Shown here: positions 34,266 through 47,289 of the stretch, piece by piece
Position numbering within the stretch: position 1 is the stretch's first letter
Layout of the letters: each line of letters begins with the position of its first letter
From: Agriotes lineatus
Taxonomy: Eukaryota > Arthropoda > Insecta > Coleoptera > Elateridae
Reading direction: 5' to 3'
DNA: 64,000 nt
Assembly: GCA_940337035.1 (NCBI GenBank)
Contig: OW679197.1
Coordinates: 35,718,466 to 35,782,465, forward strand
Notes under the pieces: generated by a model
Told to the model about the DNA's origin: nothing
What the model saw: the letters and a program-made list of their open reading frames with translations, nothing else
Database searches by the model: none
Position numbers and translations under genes: made by a program

Positions 34266-35089
34266 TAGCAACGGCCTTGCGCAGCACACGGACATCAGAA
34301 TTCTTCAAAGAAACCGATATCCGGGACTGCAATATAGTCTGGGAGAACGATTAGCAAAAAGTTCACCAAATTCCAGAGAAATTACATTATCGGCAGCACT
34401 GTATAAAAGGAATTTACGACGTTGGACCGCTCTCCCACTTCATCGGCAGTTGCGTAAACGTTTACTGTGGTTGTTTCGACAATTATGCTTTTGTATAAGT
34501 ACATTTGAAATATAAATTAGTTTTGTTGATTTATTCAGTTCTTTCATTTTTTATGTGTTAGCGAAACAACAAGCTAAACACATTTACATACTTTGCTGTG
34601 ATATTCGCTAGTACGTTAAACATTTTTGCAATTAGAGGCAAACAGTTTATTTGCCAAAGATAATCAATAACACAAACAGATTTCCTTGTCATAAGTTTTA
34701 TCGATTAATTTTACATAATCAAATTTAGATAAATTTGTTTAAAAGTAAGTTTTAGGAAACTCGCCTTCTTAATGAGCAAGTAACTCATAGTAAGTTAGAA
34801 AAAATACATGAAAATTGCAGCACCCCATAAAACATTAATTGCATTTCGAAGGCATGGTTTCCGGAAAAATGTGAGGTTATATTTGGGAAGATCAAGCTGC
34901 AATACTCTTGAGAATCCCATTTTGTCACACAACAAGCCAGCAAAATGAATAGGACCACTTATGATAGTTCGAGAGGGCATATTTGTGCAATTCAATGTCC
35001 AACTTAGTGTGTGTTAATGTGCTGATAAAAAACTAAAGCTACGGAATAGCTACGGTTCAACAAATGCATAAAACCGGAACACAACACCA
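34266..35089. other. Spacer with a promoter-like TATAAAAGG at 34,401
   Basis: CTGTATAAAAGGAATTTACG is followed about 120 bases later by AATATAAATT and T-rich DNA, which resembles the promoter and polyadenylation part of an LTR, but no TG...CA ends, primer site or partner LTR could be found. The rest is AT-rich. Confidence 0.35.
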
Positions 35090-35430
35090 GAAAGGATACA
35101 CTCACTAGACAACGGAATGGGGGGTCACTATCCGCTGGAGGCTGAATTCAGAACTGATCCGAGGTTCGTTGGGCCGATATCGACGACAACTCAAAGTTTG
35201 GGGACCACAATAATTGTGGAAGCCGATGCCAAAAGCCAAGGAGCAGGCTGTGGGTCCTTAATTTGGAGCCTACAAACACAGGAAATTGAGTATTGCACAC
35301 ATGGGAGCTACGAGTTCACATACCTGCACTGGCAGAACGGATGGACTCCTTGGTTTGAAGCGAGAGCGCAAGTCGCAGAGTCCCATTTGGCCGTGTATAC
35401 AAATTTCGTGCGAAAATTTTTCGCCTTGTA
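35090..35430 (+). repeat. Unclassified dispersed repeat, copy B
   Basis: Collinear with the minus-strand copy at 19,445-18,995. An open frame of 104 codons runs through it (35,117-35,431), but copy A does not keep that frame open, so coding is unproven. No known family was recognised. Confidence 0.6.
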
Positions 35431-35640
35431 AAAAATGTGGTACCTTTGTAGTTGGAAATGCGCTAAAAACAGTGGTGTATTTAGTTTTAAGATTAGATTT
35501 AAGAATTTTTTGTAATTAATTGATGCATATTTTCAAATTTAAACAGGTATTTATTTAAAATTCACGTATCTGTGAACAGTTGTTAAAATATTTACGTAAA
35601 TTTAAACCAATCCCTGGCGGTAGTTTTCTTTAGTTTAAAT
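35431..35640. other. Short AT-rich spacer
   Basis: No feature seen. Confidence 0.4.
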
Positions 35641-36510
35641 AGTATAGATAGAAACCGCATGGAATTTTCCAGGCCTTCTCAAATTTGATTTAACGTGAAA
35701 CCTTTGTCCGTGGCGAGTCCAAAGTTTAGGTTAACCTGTTTGTGATGTATTTGTAATTTTGTTCTGGTGACACTAATACCCCTATAATTTCCGCAGAGCC
35801 GTTTATCTCCTTTTAAATATTGATGATATCTCGTAAACTTTTCAATGGGATTTTGTCTCCTATTAAACGTTTGCGAGGTTTTCAAACAAACAAGCTGGTC
35901 CGTTCTTTAGAACATCAACGGTCTATTTCCAGGTCCGGGAGATTTATGGTTTTTCTTTTACTTTAAAGTTGGCAAAATGTCTTCTTTGGACATTTTCGCC
36001 ACCGGCTCATTTATGTAGATATGCTATAATCTGTTCCTTATAATATTTATCCCATGCGTGCATGCTAATTGGCTGTTTTCTGGTTAGTTCTTTATTATAT
36101 TTTCCATGCTTGGCTTATCTTACTAACTCCCATATGTTACTCACATTACTGTTCCCAAGTAAAATTTTTCTCTCTAGTAACTGTCTTTTTAACTTCCTGG
36201 CTACATGGGTATATTGTTTTCTATCCTCCATATCATTTATATTTAACCACTTTAAGTACAAGAATTTATTTTCTTTTGCTAACTTTCAACACTCTTCGTT
36301 CCACCAGCAGTTTAGTTGCTGCTTTTGCACTGGTTTCTCGTCAAGCACCTCATACGGTGCTTCATTTAATAGAATATTTAATTGTTTGCATATTTCCTGT
36401 GCAATTCCACTTAAGGGTTCTTTCAATTCAAATGCTAGCTTTAATTTGTATAGAAATTGTATTGAGTGCTGTTGCAGACCATCTAGTTTATATTTTATTG
36501 GATGTTGACT
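35640..36510 (-). pseudogene. Decayed LINE: endonuclease-polymerase linker and first reverse-transcriptase block
   Basis: On the minus strand from about 36,470 the frame reads EPLSGIAQEICKQLNILLNE, then LNCWWNEECWKLAKENK, the WWNxEC linker typical of insect LINEs. Further on, KGDKRLCGNYRGIS at 35,813-35,772 is the first conserved reverse-transcriptase block (family GDxxxCxNYRGIS). Stops and shifts separate the parts and the catalytic core is missing. The long plus-strand open frames at 36,062-36,554 are antisense shadows. Confidence 0.8.
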
Positions 36511-39500
36511 TTATATACCACTATCGCCTTTCTCACGTGTACATGGATGCTTGAATTTAAAATATACTATCTTTCTTCATCAACAAGGGCTGGTTGAGGA
36601 ATAATTTTGTGCCACCAAGCGATTTTTGAGAAAACTTGAAATGTAGGTCATCGACTTCGTAAGGATATTTGTTCTGTGCGGTCCTAGTAACGTAAGGATA
36701 TCAACTAGAAAAATACATTTCGCATTTTCAAATAAATTAATGGTATATGTATCCTAATATCTATAGGTTTCGCTAATAATAGATATTTATGCATTAAGGG
36801 AGATATGAATATGTTTTTTTCCCGAGGTTAACGCAGTTACAGACCAAGGGCTTCTGGTCCAACCAAAGGTAAAAAACATGAATGTCTCCAGTGCTGCATA
36901 AGATATGTCATTTACTAGCATATTAGTGAAAATAGTATGACATTTCAAAATGTCATAAGTACATTTAAAATAACAACACGTAACATCAACGATGGTCTGA
37001 ATGCTTGTAGTTGCATGGTTACTACCACATTGAAAGAGAAATAATTTCAAAAATCCCTAGGAAGTTATGAGTAGCTTTTCATATTTTGTATCTATGACGA
37101 TATTGAAGAATATCACGTTGCTAGTAAATAAAATAATTGAATTGGATATTTAGTACTGAGGTTCTCTTCTAGTACCACAACCGTTGTTGAATATAAACAG
37201 GTTTATAGTTTCGGCGTTAGATTATATCTAAATAGTTTTAAGCTACCATGATTGGCACCAACTCAACAGACGTTATTTGATCAAAACACAATCGACTTTA
37301 CCGGAGACTTCAAAAATTAATAGCCATCTTTCAATCATACAAACAACTTGACTTTAATATAGCAAACGAATTTTATCTACGACTTCTAGCCGGTTGATTC
37401 AAGTTGCCTTCCGACTGATTAATTAAATTAAATTAATTAAAATTTCATTTCGAGTAATCGACGAACGTCGACATCTTTTTGTGGGCAAACATAATATACG
37501 TATTATTTAGCCAATTAGAAAAATCATATGTTTCTTCCAATAAGTCTAGCTTTACAATTCACACACATCATAATATGATAAATATATTGAAGGTCATGCT
37601 TATACTGAAATGTTCTAATTAGAGAAATAGGGAATATATTAATACAACTCAGCAGCCGCCAACGTTCTAAGCCCAAAATGTCGCAAATTGAAAATAAAGC
37701 AATCTACAGTCAAAAAATCACAAGTAGAAAAAACGGAAATTCAAAAGTCGATAGTCAAAAATATGCAAAAATGATGATCAAACGGTTGACAATTTGACTT
37801 AATTAGCAGCCCAACTGGCGATTAAGATGAGAAACAAAATTCTGAACCGAGTTGGTAGAGTGGGAGAATAAACTCTAGACCTTATTTCATAAGACTCCTT
37901 TTATTTAGAGAAAAAGATTCCGCAAAGCAATTAACACAAAAACAATAGAACAAGACAGAAATAATCATATAACGTAAACAAATCGAATCAAATCAATAGT
38001 AAAAGTCAAAATACGTATATGTACACGTAGTTAAACCTTCGCAGCGAGATTCTGTCTTGAGATGCTCTCACAGAAAGATTTTTGATCGTTTTACCCCCGC
38101 GAGACTTTAAGTGAGCGTAGTTGAAATTTGACAAGCGAGTTGTTAGCTTGGCGTCCATCTTTCGGCTTGAGGTGAAAAAGCAAGTATGCGGTGTTGCACT
38201 GCACCCCAACAACAGTAAGGTTCATTTTACAACAATGCACAGCAACTTATAACAAAAACATATAATTAACATCTGAGATCAGTTGCTCTGACCGCAGTTG
38301 CACAATAGTAGGTTTTATTTCACTTATATTGGATGTGAAACGACAACTAAAGTTATTTGTGAGAGATGCCGAATAAGCATTTGGGAAGTCGTGCAAAGGA
38401 ACTTGTTGCTTCATTAATAACCTATTTCTAACAGGAACGTGTGAATGAGGGCACTTTTATACCGTTGAGTACCGTCAGGAAGGTAATCTCCAGTCTTTTT
38501 AATTAGCTAATGCAAATTTATAAGATTTAACTTTAGCAGGTTGCGGCAGCAGTAAATATCAGTAAGTTTCACTTCTCAGCCCATGAAATGAAATTTTTAT
38601 ATCTCCACCCAAAAACGGCCATATCCTAAACATATTATTTGCGTTGATAACTTCATCGAAGGTGCTATTTGAAATACGATTTATGAGAAAAGTAACCCTA
38701 AATGAATTTAATATAAAATATTTAAAAGTATTAATAGACATTTTATTCTAATTATAATTATAAAAAGACGGATCCGCTATTTTAAATTTTTCGCGCAATC
38801 TTTAATTTAGTTGTATTAATTTAGTGGTGCTGCCTGCTGATGGCAAACAGTTAATATTTACTGCAAAATATAGTAACCGAACTTTCGTCTACAAGAAGAA
38901 TGATTATAGACGGGAAAGTATCGCTTCCTGCTAATCACACTACTTACTCTACTCGTTACTTGCTTGCTGCCCTAATGGCAACTTCTTTGCTACTGGTTTG
39001 GTTTGCAACTACTTCATAACTGCCTCTGTACCACATCAGAGAATTGCTGCCGTCCCCTACTTCTACTGCAGATACATCGGAGTACAGAGAATATAATTAC
39101 GTAACATACGTAAAATAAGAGATATACATATGTATACGTCCGATCGATTTTGTAAGAAAACAAAAGAGAACTAAACGTTGATCCTTGTAGCACTTCACGC
39201 TGGATCATAGTGTTTTTAATTATATTTGCATGAAGCAGCACCGTTAAATCCCACAGCTATTTAATCTATACTTGGATTCTCAGTTAGCAAACGTTGTGTC
39301 AGAACCTTAGTTGCATAAGTTGCACTAGTCCCTTGACCGAGTCCCAGCCTTTTGCAATATGCCCCCACTTTACTTAATGAAGCACCACGTTACATGCTAT
39401 TTTACAATCTACCCTTCGTGTTTTGGTGTATATGACAAATTATATTAATGTGTTATCAATATAGTAAGTTGATTTACCTTTGTTATCAAATAAAACTTAC

Positions 39501-40600
39501 TTCCTTTAGTTCATCATTCATGAACTATATGAAACTTTAACTTTAACTTATGCCACGACTAGCTAGCTCAAAGCAATAAAAAACGTTATTCTCAGGCAAA
39601 TGGGTATGTTCACAATATCAATTCTTACTTTATATTACCTTTTATAATTATAGACAGTAAGTATAACCAGTATAATACTATTACTTTAAGAAATGCATTT
39701 ACTACAAGTACCTTCAAAATATTTCTTATTAAAATTTCAAGTTATGACAAGTTAATTTCGTTTACTTGACACTTACAATCAAAATCAACCACGCTTCAAA
39801 ATAATTTAATATCTTGAATCAAAATATTAACAATTTATCACATCAAAATTATTAATATTAAAATATTTACATATATCTAAAATGTTAATTTCAAATTATA
39901 AACGCCTAAAACTATCAAGATCTTGACTAACTTTAAATTTAGAATATAAACTAATTACTTATTTAACTTCGAAACTGATGTTAATCCTAAATAGACAGTT
40001 TTTCAAAATTATATCAAATAAAATTTTCTCGTAAAAATGCATTGAAATCGAAATAAAACTTCATTCACTTTTGCTGTATTTTCGGAGATACCTGAATTCA
40101 ATTCAATGCGTTGTGGACCTGCTTACTGGTTGTCTTATTGGCTCTCTGCTACAAAAGCTCGTTGTAGAACTTCCCCAAAATATTTCTATTTTCATCAATA
40201 GAAATAACTTCATTGATATAAGCACAATCACTCACTAACTCATTCTACGTTAAATTAATGATAAACTCAGGTTGATCTTCAAAACTCACTTTTATTTTGA
40301 ATTATAAGCTGATACTATTTGACTAAATTATAACACAGAGAAAGCTATTTTGCCACTGTGTATAACATTAAAAGTAATTATTTATTCACACTTTTCAAGT
40401 AAATTCACTCTTAGCAACCTGTTTCTATCTCAACTACATACATTCATTCATACAATTGTTCCTTTAATAGCCTTTTAACTAACTGTATTTAAAAATAAAA
40501 ATAAAAATATTGCATGCATCTGTATGTTGCATTGCAAAGTTTGTACCAATTTAAAATTCTATTTTTTGTCATACCTATAACATATACTGCTATTTCGAAG
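36511..40600. other. Long AT-rich spacer, nothing recognised
   Basis: About 4 kb without a supported gene, repeat boundary or RNA. The segment 37,850-38,240 has an LTR-like texture but no ends or partner. 39,400-40,550 is extremely AT-rich. Confidence 0.45.
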
Positions 40601-41500
40601 GTGTCATTTAAACCTCTAACTTTTAATGTCGTGTTCGCTAGAGACAAAGAACTCTATAAATGCTAAAGATTCATCTACAGTTTGGTTGTGCAACAACTTG
40701 GGCACACCTGTGTCGCGCTATTTAGAAATGCAATGCAAATCAAACGTCCAGTCAAAAAGTAACACAATGTTTCGCAGCATGGATCCATCAAGCGGTTGAA
40801 GCGTGTTTGAAATCATTGACAGAAACGCGGTTCGTATTAAACCATCAAACGAAAACGCACGACAATCCATATTGTCCGCATTATAAGGCATGAATACATA
40901 TGTTATGCTGATGACACATTAATAAACAATACATTCTGATGCGAACAACAAAGTGCATTTACATTGCATTATGCGTAGAGGCATCGCCCCGTCCTTTCCT
41001 CCTCGGTGCGAGCAGAGGATGCAGTAATGACGGGCGCGAAGAAGATTAAGAAGAATTCGTATGAAATGTTGGGGATCGGCCGCATCCTTGAGATACACCC
41101 TTTATTCATTTATGTGCTTTTTTGAAATATTAGCATACAAAAAGAGCTCCACCCCCTCGTCCACTTACCAGCGGCGTAGGCACGGTTTAAATAATGGGAT
41201 CATCTGCATACGAAATCGCGCCGGGATTCAAAAACGAATCGCTGCACGAATTGCAAAATACGCATACGCGACTTGGATTTAATGTGTCATAAATATGGGA
41301 TGACACCGGTGGTAAATTCAAGCGGCTGCGTTTTATGAATTCACTTTTACGGTCAGCAAAGCAAGAAAGGAACTTTTAATTCCTAGTAAATCAGTGCGCT
41401 CAAAGCCCGCATTGACAGTCAATATTTCTTATGAATTTATATTAATATTCCCCCGTTATTGTACACTATGTTGCAGATTACCATAAACTCAAAGCTACCT
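40601..41500. promoter_or_regulatory. Candidate cis-regulatory block
   Basis: A balanced, CpG-containing stretch inside very AT-rich DNA. It includes a perfect POU octamer ATGCAAAT (40,733), CATTTATGTG and TCATAAATATGGG (caudal/Hox-like TTTAT words), and CpG-rich pieces such as GCATCGCCCCGTCC and GAAATCGCGCCGGG. No frame shows a domain. Enhancer function is inferred. Confidence 0.3.
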
Positions 41501-42969
41501 GATGCTACGTGATTGCAATAAAGCTCAGAGTCGTGTTTATTTCGCTGCATCGCTGCAAACATTGCCTCTTCTTCGGTCGCATTAGTAAACATTTCGCAAC
41601 GTTTCTTTTATGTCTTCATATTTAAATTGCACCTAACCGACGCACCGCAAATAGTAATTGATACTAAAGACTGTTCGCTATACTTTGCAGAATAATAATC
41701 GGTGAAGCAAACAAAACCCTGAATAACCACTAATGGACCCGACGAAAAGTATTCCATTAATTTCCTACTTGCTGCAAAAAAATCTTGATGTAACACGAGA
41801 TTTTAGTATATTCAAACAATTCTTTGGCTTGATCAAAATATTATCCAGTTTCCAACTTTGGTTAAATTTACTGTTCGTCTACTACATTCCGAACACTTCC
41901 TTTACATTTTAATGTTAATAATGATTTATAATATAATTGCATTTAAACATTTCAATAATCTAAGAAATTAGCGATTGTCAATATTGACTGAGCGTTCGAT
42001 ATTGAAATAACACAGAAATTGGGTTTATTAATTGAAATATTTACTATCTAAGGCATTTACGAGTGATAGATTGAATTCAGTGTAACTTCGACCTCTTAAC
42101 TCTTGATTTCAGAGTTGGTCATCCGTTTAATTCAATTATTCGATATACTACAGCACAACGGTTCAATAAAGTGAAAGAGTATTCAACATTAAAATTAGTC
42201 TAAAGCATTGGTACAATTTCATGTTATTCCATTATATTTCGAATATACATCTAACGAATGCTAACGCATAATCATATATCATGTTTCTTTTGTTACCGAA
42301 GTTTAGAGTAACATATAATAATAGATGCCCAATATCAACGTCATGACTTCAAACAAGTAGCTCAAACAGAATATCGAAGAGGGGCCATGGGCATAAAGGA
42401 TGCCCAACTTATGTAATTCTCATAAGCAAAAGAAAACCAAGAGTTATGCGCGCCAGGTTTAACAACTTACAGTGATCACACTACGAAGCTGACAAGCTGT
42501 GATGGCAGAAGCCTCGGTAGAAAGAGATAACAATAACTGCTACTGCAACAACGATACATTTATTCAAAACGACGACATTAATGCACTAAAAATCATTAAT
42601 AACACCAGGTTCCTGAATGCAAAATGATAATTCAAATTGTTAACATACACATTGTTACGACAGATTCGATGCACGTTTTGAGTTATGTGGATCGGCAAGG
42701 AGTTACTTGTAGTTCAGTAAACCATAACTGATGTAAATAAAAATAACATTCATTTTATTTACTTGAGAGCACGAAATAATACTAACACGTATGTACGTAC
42801 GTGTAACACAAATACGTTACTATGTAGAACATGGATATAGAGAATTATATACACGAACACCGAACTCTGACTAGCAAATAGGTTTTTAAAGTTGACGAAA
42901 AGCATTCGTCTAGCTTAAAGTCAGTCAAACCGGAATATCTGAAGATGTAATCGCGTGACGCCAGGCTGT
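41501..42969. other. AT-rich spacer, nothing recognised
   Basis: No feature supported. Confidence 0.4.
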
Positions 42970-42979
42970 TGGGTCTTAA

Positions 42980-43237
42980 ATGGGCCTTTCTTACGCAAGA
43001 AGAAGCGGTTTTATGACCCTTAGCAACCCCGGTGGTCTTACAATGACCCATTGTCCGTCGAGTAGACTGACCAGGCCCGGAGATCGGGTTTATTGCTTTC
43101 GTTGCGTGTCTTTGCGTTGGGACAAAAACGAGACTGGAACTCGGATTTGTCCCTATTGTTTAAAAAAAATTGAACATATTTTCGCTGTGTCGACTTGGAA
43201 ACATTTCACTTTCACTCCTAGCCGTTCAGCTGCATAA
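42980..43237 (+). CDS. Short open frame with two CxxC pairs, unrecognised
   Basis: An 85-codon frame starting ATG at 42,980. Its middle reads GDRVYCFRCVSLRW and then TRICPYCLKKIEH: two CxxC pairs 17 residues apart, the geometry of a small zinc ribbon. No family was recognised, no Kozak context or neighbouring exon supports it, and chance is a real alternative. It is listed because the patch (42,960-43,240) is also richer in G+C than its flanks. Confidence 0.2.
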   Translation: MGLSYARRSGFMTLSNPGGLTMTHCPSSRLTRPGDRVYCFRCVSLRWDKNETGTRICPYCLKKIEHIFAVSTWKHFTFTPSRSAA

Positions 43238-43239
43238 CT

Positions 43240-45520
43240 GAACCCTTATGACTTTGCAAGAGGCATGATTATTGCATTATGCTATCACCGTCTGCTAGCG
43301 TTTTAGTCACTTCATCGTTTAAACTAAAAATACCGTTCGTGCTGGTCTTATGAAAGCTTTTGCGTTGTGCCTACCTTTTATGATGGTGATATTCCTAACC
43401 GATTGTGCCGAGAAATTAAGGAATGCTGCGTAACTGAGATGTTCACCTCGTGCAATCGTGTATGCGGAATAGGTTATTTTCAATTTATGTATTTAATATT
43501 TCTTAGATTGGCTAACCTGCCTATTCGCAGTTTGGTCGCGTTCAAGCGTTACTCAACATTGTATAAATTTCATGCTTTTGCGAGGATTTACGGGGAGCTT
43601 AAATATTGAAATTAACTCCTTATTAGCGCTGAAAATACACAGTCTTAAGTGTAAAAACACCCTATGCGAAATGGTACCATTCGAATAGATCGCAGCTAAA
43701 TAAATTAATTGATCGTTGAAGCGATTTGATGAGAACTCCTGTTTAACGTTATCGCAGTTCTTGATTTTTAAGTCACTACCTTACAGTTGACATACGTGTA
43801 CTCGAGCGAATTGCGAGTTAAAATTCTGTTTTATTTTTCACTTCAAATTTATTAACATTAAAACCTTGTACATTATATAAGTAAAACTAAAATTAAATCT
43901 ACTATTCCAATTACAAACAATGTACATACTGTAAATAAATAATTAGGTTATTTCAAGTTATGGTGTTTTCTGTCTATTATTATTTTTATGAAACAGCTAA
44001 GTGGTTTAGGAACTTACACGGACACCTGTAGGTTTTCTGGTTCAGATCGTCACGAACCAGTGGCGCTTCCGAACAACCCCCCCCCCCCTTCCTGCTCAGG
44101 AACCAGCTGGCGAAAATTTGCTACACCACTAGACAATTCCTGAACCGCCGTGTTGTGAATTATATATTATTTTCTTTTTCTTTTGAAAAATTCCCCTTGT
44201 AGCAAATAACAACATCCTGTTGAAACCATGTGACCAATATTGTGTGGAAAATAACGTATTCTAGAACAAGTTCTTTTTCAAATGTTGTTCAATAATGAAT
44301 GCAGAATGTCGCAAACTCAAAACATCTATGATTAATAAACTCTTTAATGATAAATATCGAAACAAATCTAAACACAGTCATCTAAATAAGAGCAAAGTAC
44401 ACATATTTAAACGTTACTAACCTTTGTGGTGCACAGTAGAATAATCAAGTTGTCTCTTGACGAGCAAAATTTCTAGAAAGGACACACTGATTTCACTGCG
44501 CAAATTCGAAGACTAGATTGGGACTTTCATGAGTTAATAAAGCTATTCAACCTTGTGAAACCAAATCACTCCATTATTACTGGCATTCAGTATACAAAAT
44601 TTTCAAATTATAAAGGCGATTCTATTCATTCAATTGTTTGCATATTAACGTCCAACTGGTACTACTCCATTCATTATAAAAATTATGCTATAATTAGCAA
44701 TGTTTGATTAATAGAACTAATTTTTTTTTAATTTTCGTATATTTTATTCGAAAAAGCCATTCGTATACTCGGAACACCAATAAGACCGTAACGGTCCATA
44801 TGTAGTTTTATTATAGAAATACTCGACTTAGATGTACTCTATAACATTTTTCAATAGCTAATAATTAAGATATGAATATTAACACAATTATAAACTTCTA
44901 CATCATTAATAGAAAATAGAATAGTAAAATAGATACTTAAACGGGACTCGTATTTTGCTATTTACTAATCAGACAATTTGAATATATTAACCATTCGAAA
45001 TAAAAGCCATAAATTACAAAAGAAAGCTGCTGAAAGATATTCATAAGATTTACATGCAGTTGATTGTTTCTTTGACACTTGATAAATTAGAAAAATAAAT
45101 ACACCGATACGTCAGGTGACGAAACCGCTCATAAAGACAGGCTTTTCTTGAGTCGAAGCTACACGACTAACAGACTGCCCAGCGTTCTTGCTTTGGACTT
45201 TGGCAAATGAGATTATTACCGTGACATTGAATTTTAAAAAATGGGCAGCTAAATTGCTCTAATATTTCAATTCCGGCGACTTACTACAAAACCTCAAAAC
45301 ATTTGGCAGCCTCCCAATAGCGAGTAAACATTTATTAGGTTTTCTAATTTTTCCAGGCTACAACTTACACCGTTTTTAAGTCGCGGCGTTCATATTTTTA
45401 AGAAGGGCCATAAATCAGCACAAAGGACCACCGGGGAGGTGTTTATTCCAGCAAGAGTTTGATTTTGGAGGAATGTGCTATAATTGAACTGCCGGTCGCC
45501 TCTAGTGCTAATGATATAAA
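43240..45520. other. Spacer with a 13-base poly-C run near 44,078
   Basis: No gene recognised. The C run lies in a small GC-rich patch (44,020-44,150). Confidence 0.4.
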
Positions 45521-45524
45521 ACGA

Positions 45525-45700
45525 CAATGAATTTCTGTGGAAAGTCAGGATATTATGACAAATCGTTCCCACGAACAAGACTCTTGAGGTTATCGCAAAA
45601 CCAACACATTTATTACAATCGTTCACGTACAAAAACTGTGCGTTTTGGGACTTTGTACAATTAATTTGCCGCTCATTCGTCAGTTTCCAAAGAAAAGTAT
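45525..45700 (-). repeat. Unclassified dispersed repeat, second family, copy 1
   Basis: Shares GACAAATCGTTCCCACGAAC, AAGACTCT, GGTTATCGCAAAACCA and TTACAATCGTTCAC with 50,915-51,085, in the same order and orientation. On the minus strand both encode NDCN(K/E)C(V/G)GFAITS in an open frame, but no known protein was recognised. Confidence 0.65.
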
Positions 45701-45989
45701 AAGTCCGGATAGGCAACGTCCAGTTTCACGATTAAAATAGTAAACACAAATCGTCATGATTAAACAAAGATAAAACAATAACTTTAAAAAATAGAAATGT
45801 TCATACAAACATATACTTATAATAGCACTTGCTTTAGCATGTAACCACAATATAAATATCTTTGATACAACAGAGCAAGAAAAAAACTGAAAATCAAGGA
45901 TTTCTTCGACAAGTTTCTTCCATTCTTTTTCTATAAAAAATTTGTTTCGAACGGATAAGTAACAAAATAGCTTGGTTGGCTTATATCAT
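45701..45989. other. AT-rich spacer
   Basis: No feature supported. Confidence 0.4.
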
Positions 45990-46800
45990 ATCAATATCAA
46001 ATAATTCAATACAATGAAGGGCAAAGAGAAACAAATATTCATAAAGGCGTAAGACTGGGATACGCCCTTTCACTACCCTTGTTCAGTATATACATACAAA
46101 AAGCGATATAATAACTCACAGCAAGAAGAAACCGGGAATCACAATACAAGAAGACAAGAGTAACACAGGATAAGATACACAGAGGATATTGCATTTCTAG
46201 CAGTAACCAAAGAGGAGTTACAAGAGACCTTGAATGAAATGGTGAGTCCACTTAACATGAAATTACTGTAGACGTGAAATATGCCACTTAACATGAAATT
46301 ACTGTAGACGTGAAATATGGTTCAAATGGCCAAAATAGCATTCTATAGTAAAAATAAACTTCTCACATCGACAATTATCTCTATAAAAGGGAGGAAAAAA
46401 TTTATACCAGCACTTGTGTGTATAGAGTTATATGGATGCGAGGCTTGGACTATAAGTGCAGCAAGTACATTGAAAATTAGCTGATCAAAAAGCACTACTA
46501 ACGAGGAAATATTGCGGCGAGTAAGCTACCGAAAAAATATAAAAGCATACTGAGAGAAGAAGAGACTGCTAACTAAGGAGGGAAGGTTCATTCGAACAGA
46601 ATAATCGAAGGCAATATAGAAAGGAAAACCTCAAGAAGACGACCAGGGCGACAATATATTAAGTAAATCGTGAGATACGCGGAATGTATGAATTGCCTGG
46701 AATTGGAAAGAACCGCTTACCCGCCAGGAATGGATTGTTGCAACAAACCAGTCACCAGACTGATCACCAAGAAAAAAGAAATTCACTGCAACAAATATTT
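45990..46800 (+). pseudogene. Decayed LINE: reverse-transcriptase core to C-terminus
   Basis: Plus strand: HKGVRLGYALSLPLFSIYI near 46,040 (family GVRQGCxLSPxLFNIYI), RYTEDIAFLAV near 46,174 (catalytic YADD changed to YTED), TKEELQETLNEMV, then ELYGCEAWTISAA near 46,425, EEILRRVSYRKN near 46,505 and a GKPQ...RQ C-terminal piece to about 46,795. Frames shift and stops are many. It gives the fullest run of domains among the LINE relics here. Confidence 0.85.
46248..46319 (+). repeat. Perfect 36-bp tandem duplication
   Basis: The unit CCACTTAACATGAAATTACT... is present twice in direct succession (46,248-46,283 and 46,284-46,319) without a mismatch, inside the dead LINE. Thirty-six bases is a multiple of three. 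Perfect identity in decayed DNA points to a recent slip. Confidence 0.95.
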
Positions 46801-47289
46801 TTCATCGCTCTCAGTTCAGTGAATTTTAGAAATGAGTATTATTTATATGAACATATATTAAATTGGCAGTAACAAATTAAAACATACAAATAAATTTCAT
46901 GAGTAAAGGGCACCAAAGTTGAGCTACAGGACGAAACCAAACAAGAACTATAATAGCTTTACGCGGACGTAATCCATTCATATAACAGTACATTTTAAAA
47001 CAAAAACGAATATACCCTATTTCCCAAAAGAGTCATCTTTAAATCGCCAGAAGTATAAAAATTATAACACTATCAAAAATGATAAGTAAATACAATTAAG
47101 AATAAGGAAATACCATATCTCCGAATTGTGCTGACAAGAAAATAATACTCAGTGCTCTATCGAATAATAAAAAGGAAGATGGAGGGCTACAGAGGAGTAG
47201 GTAGAAGGCAGATGTCAATATTCCGAAATATACATGTATGCAATGCTGCATGTGGAATAAGTTGCAGTTTAGAAATTGTCTAGACTTTA
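46801..47289. other. AT-rich spacer
   Basis: The minus-strand frame at 47,096-47,314 may be the decayed end of the Jockey-like copy to its right; no motif is clear. Confidence 0.35.

Noticed and set aside
34395..34560. Host promoter or solo LTR at TATAAAAGG
   Set aside because: No LTR ends, partner copy, primer site or downstream coding exon.
36062..36554. Two overlapping plus-strand open frames of about 150-160 codons
   Set aside because: They are hydrophobic antisense shadows of the minus-strand LINE relic, which has recognisable WWNxEC and NYRGIS motifs.
37850..38240. LTR-like texture on the minus strand with a 68-codon frame
   Set aside because: No TG...CA ends, primer site or second copy in the window.
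44078..44091. Poly-C run
   Set aside because: A simple homopolymer; possibly also a sequencing-length error. No feature depends on it.
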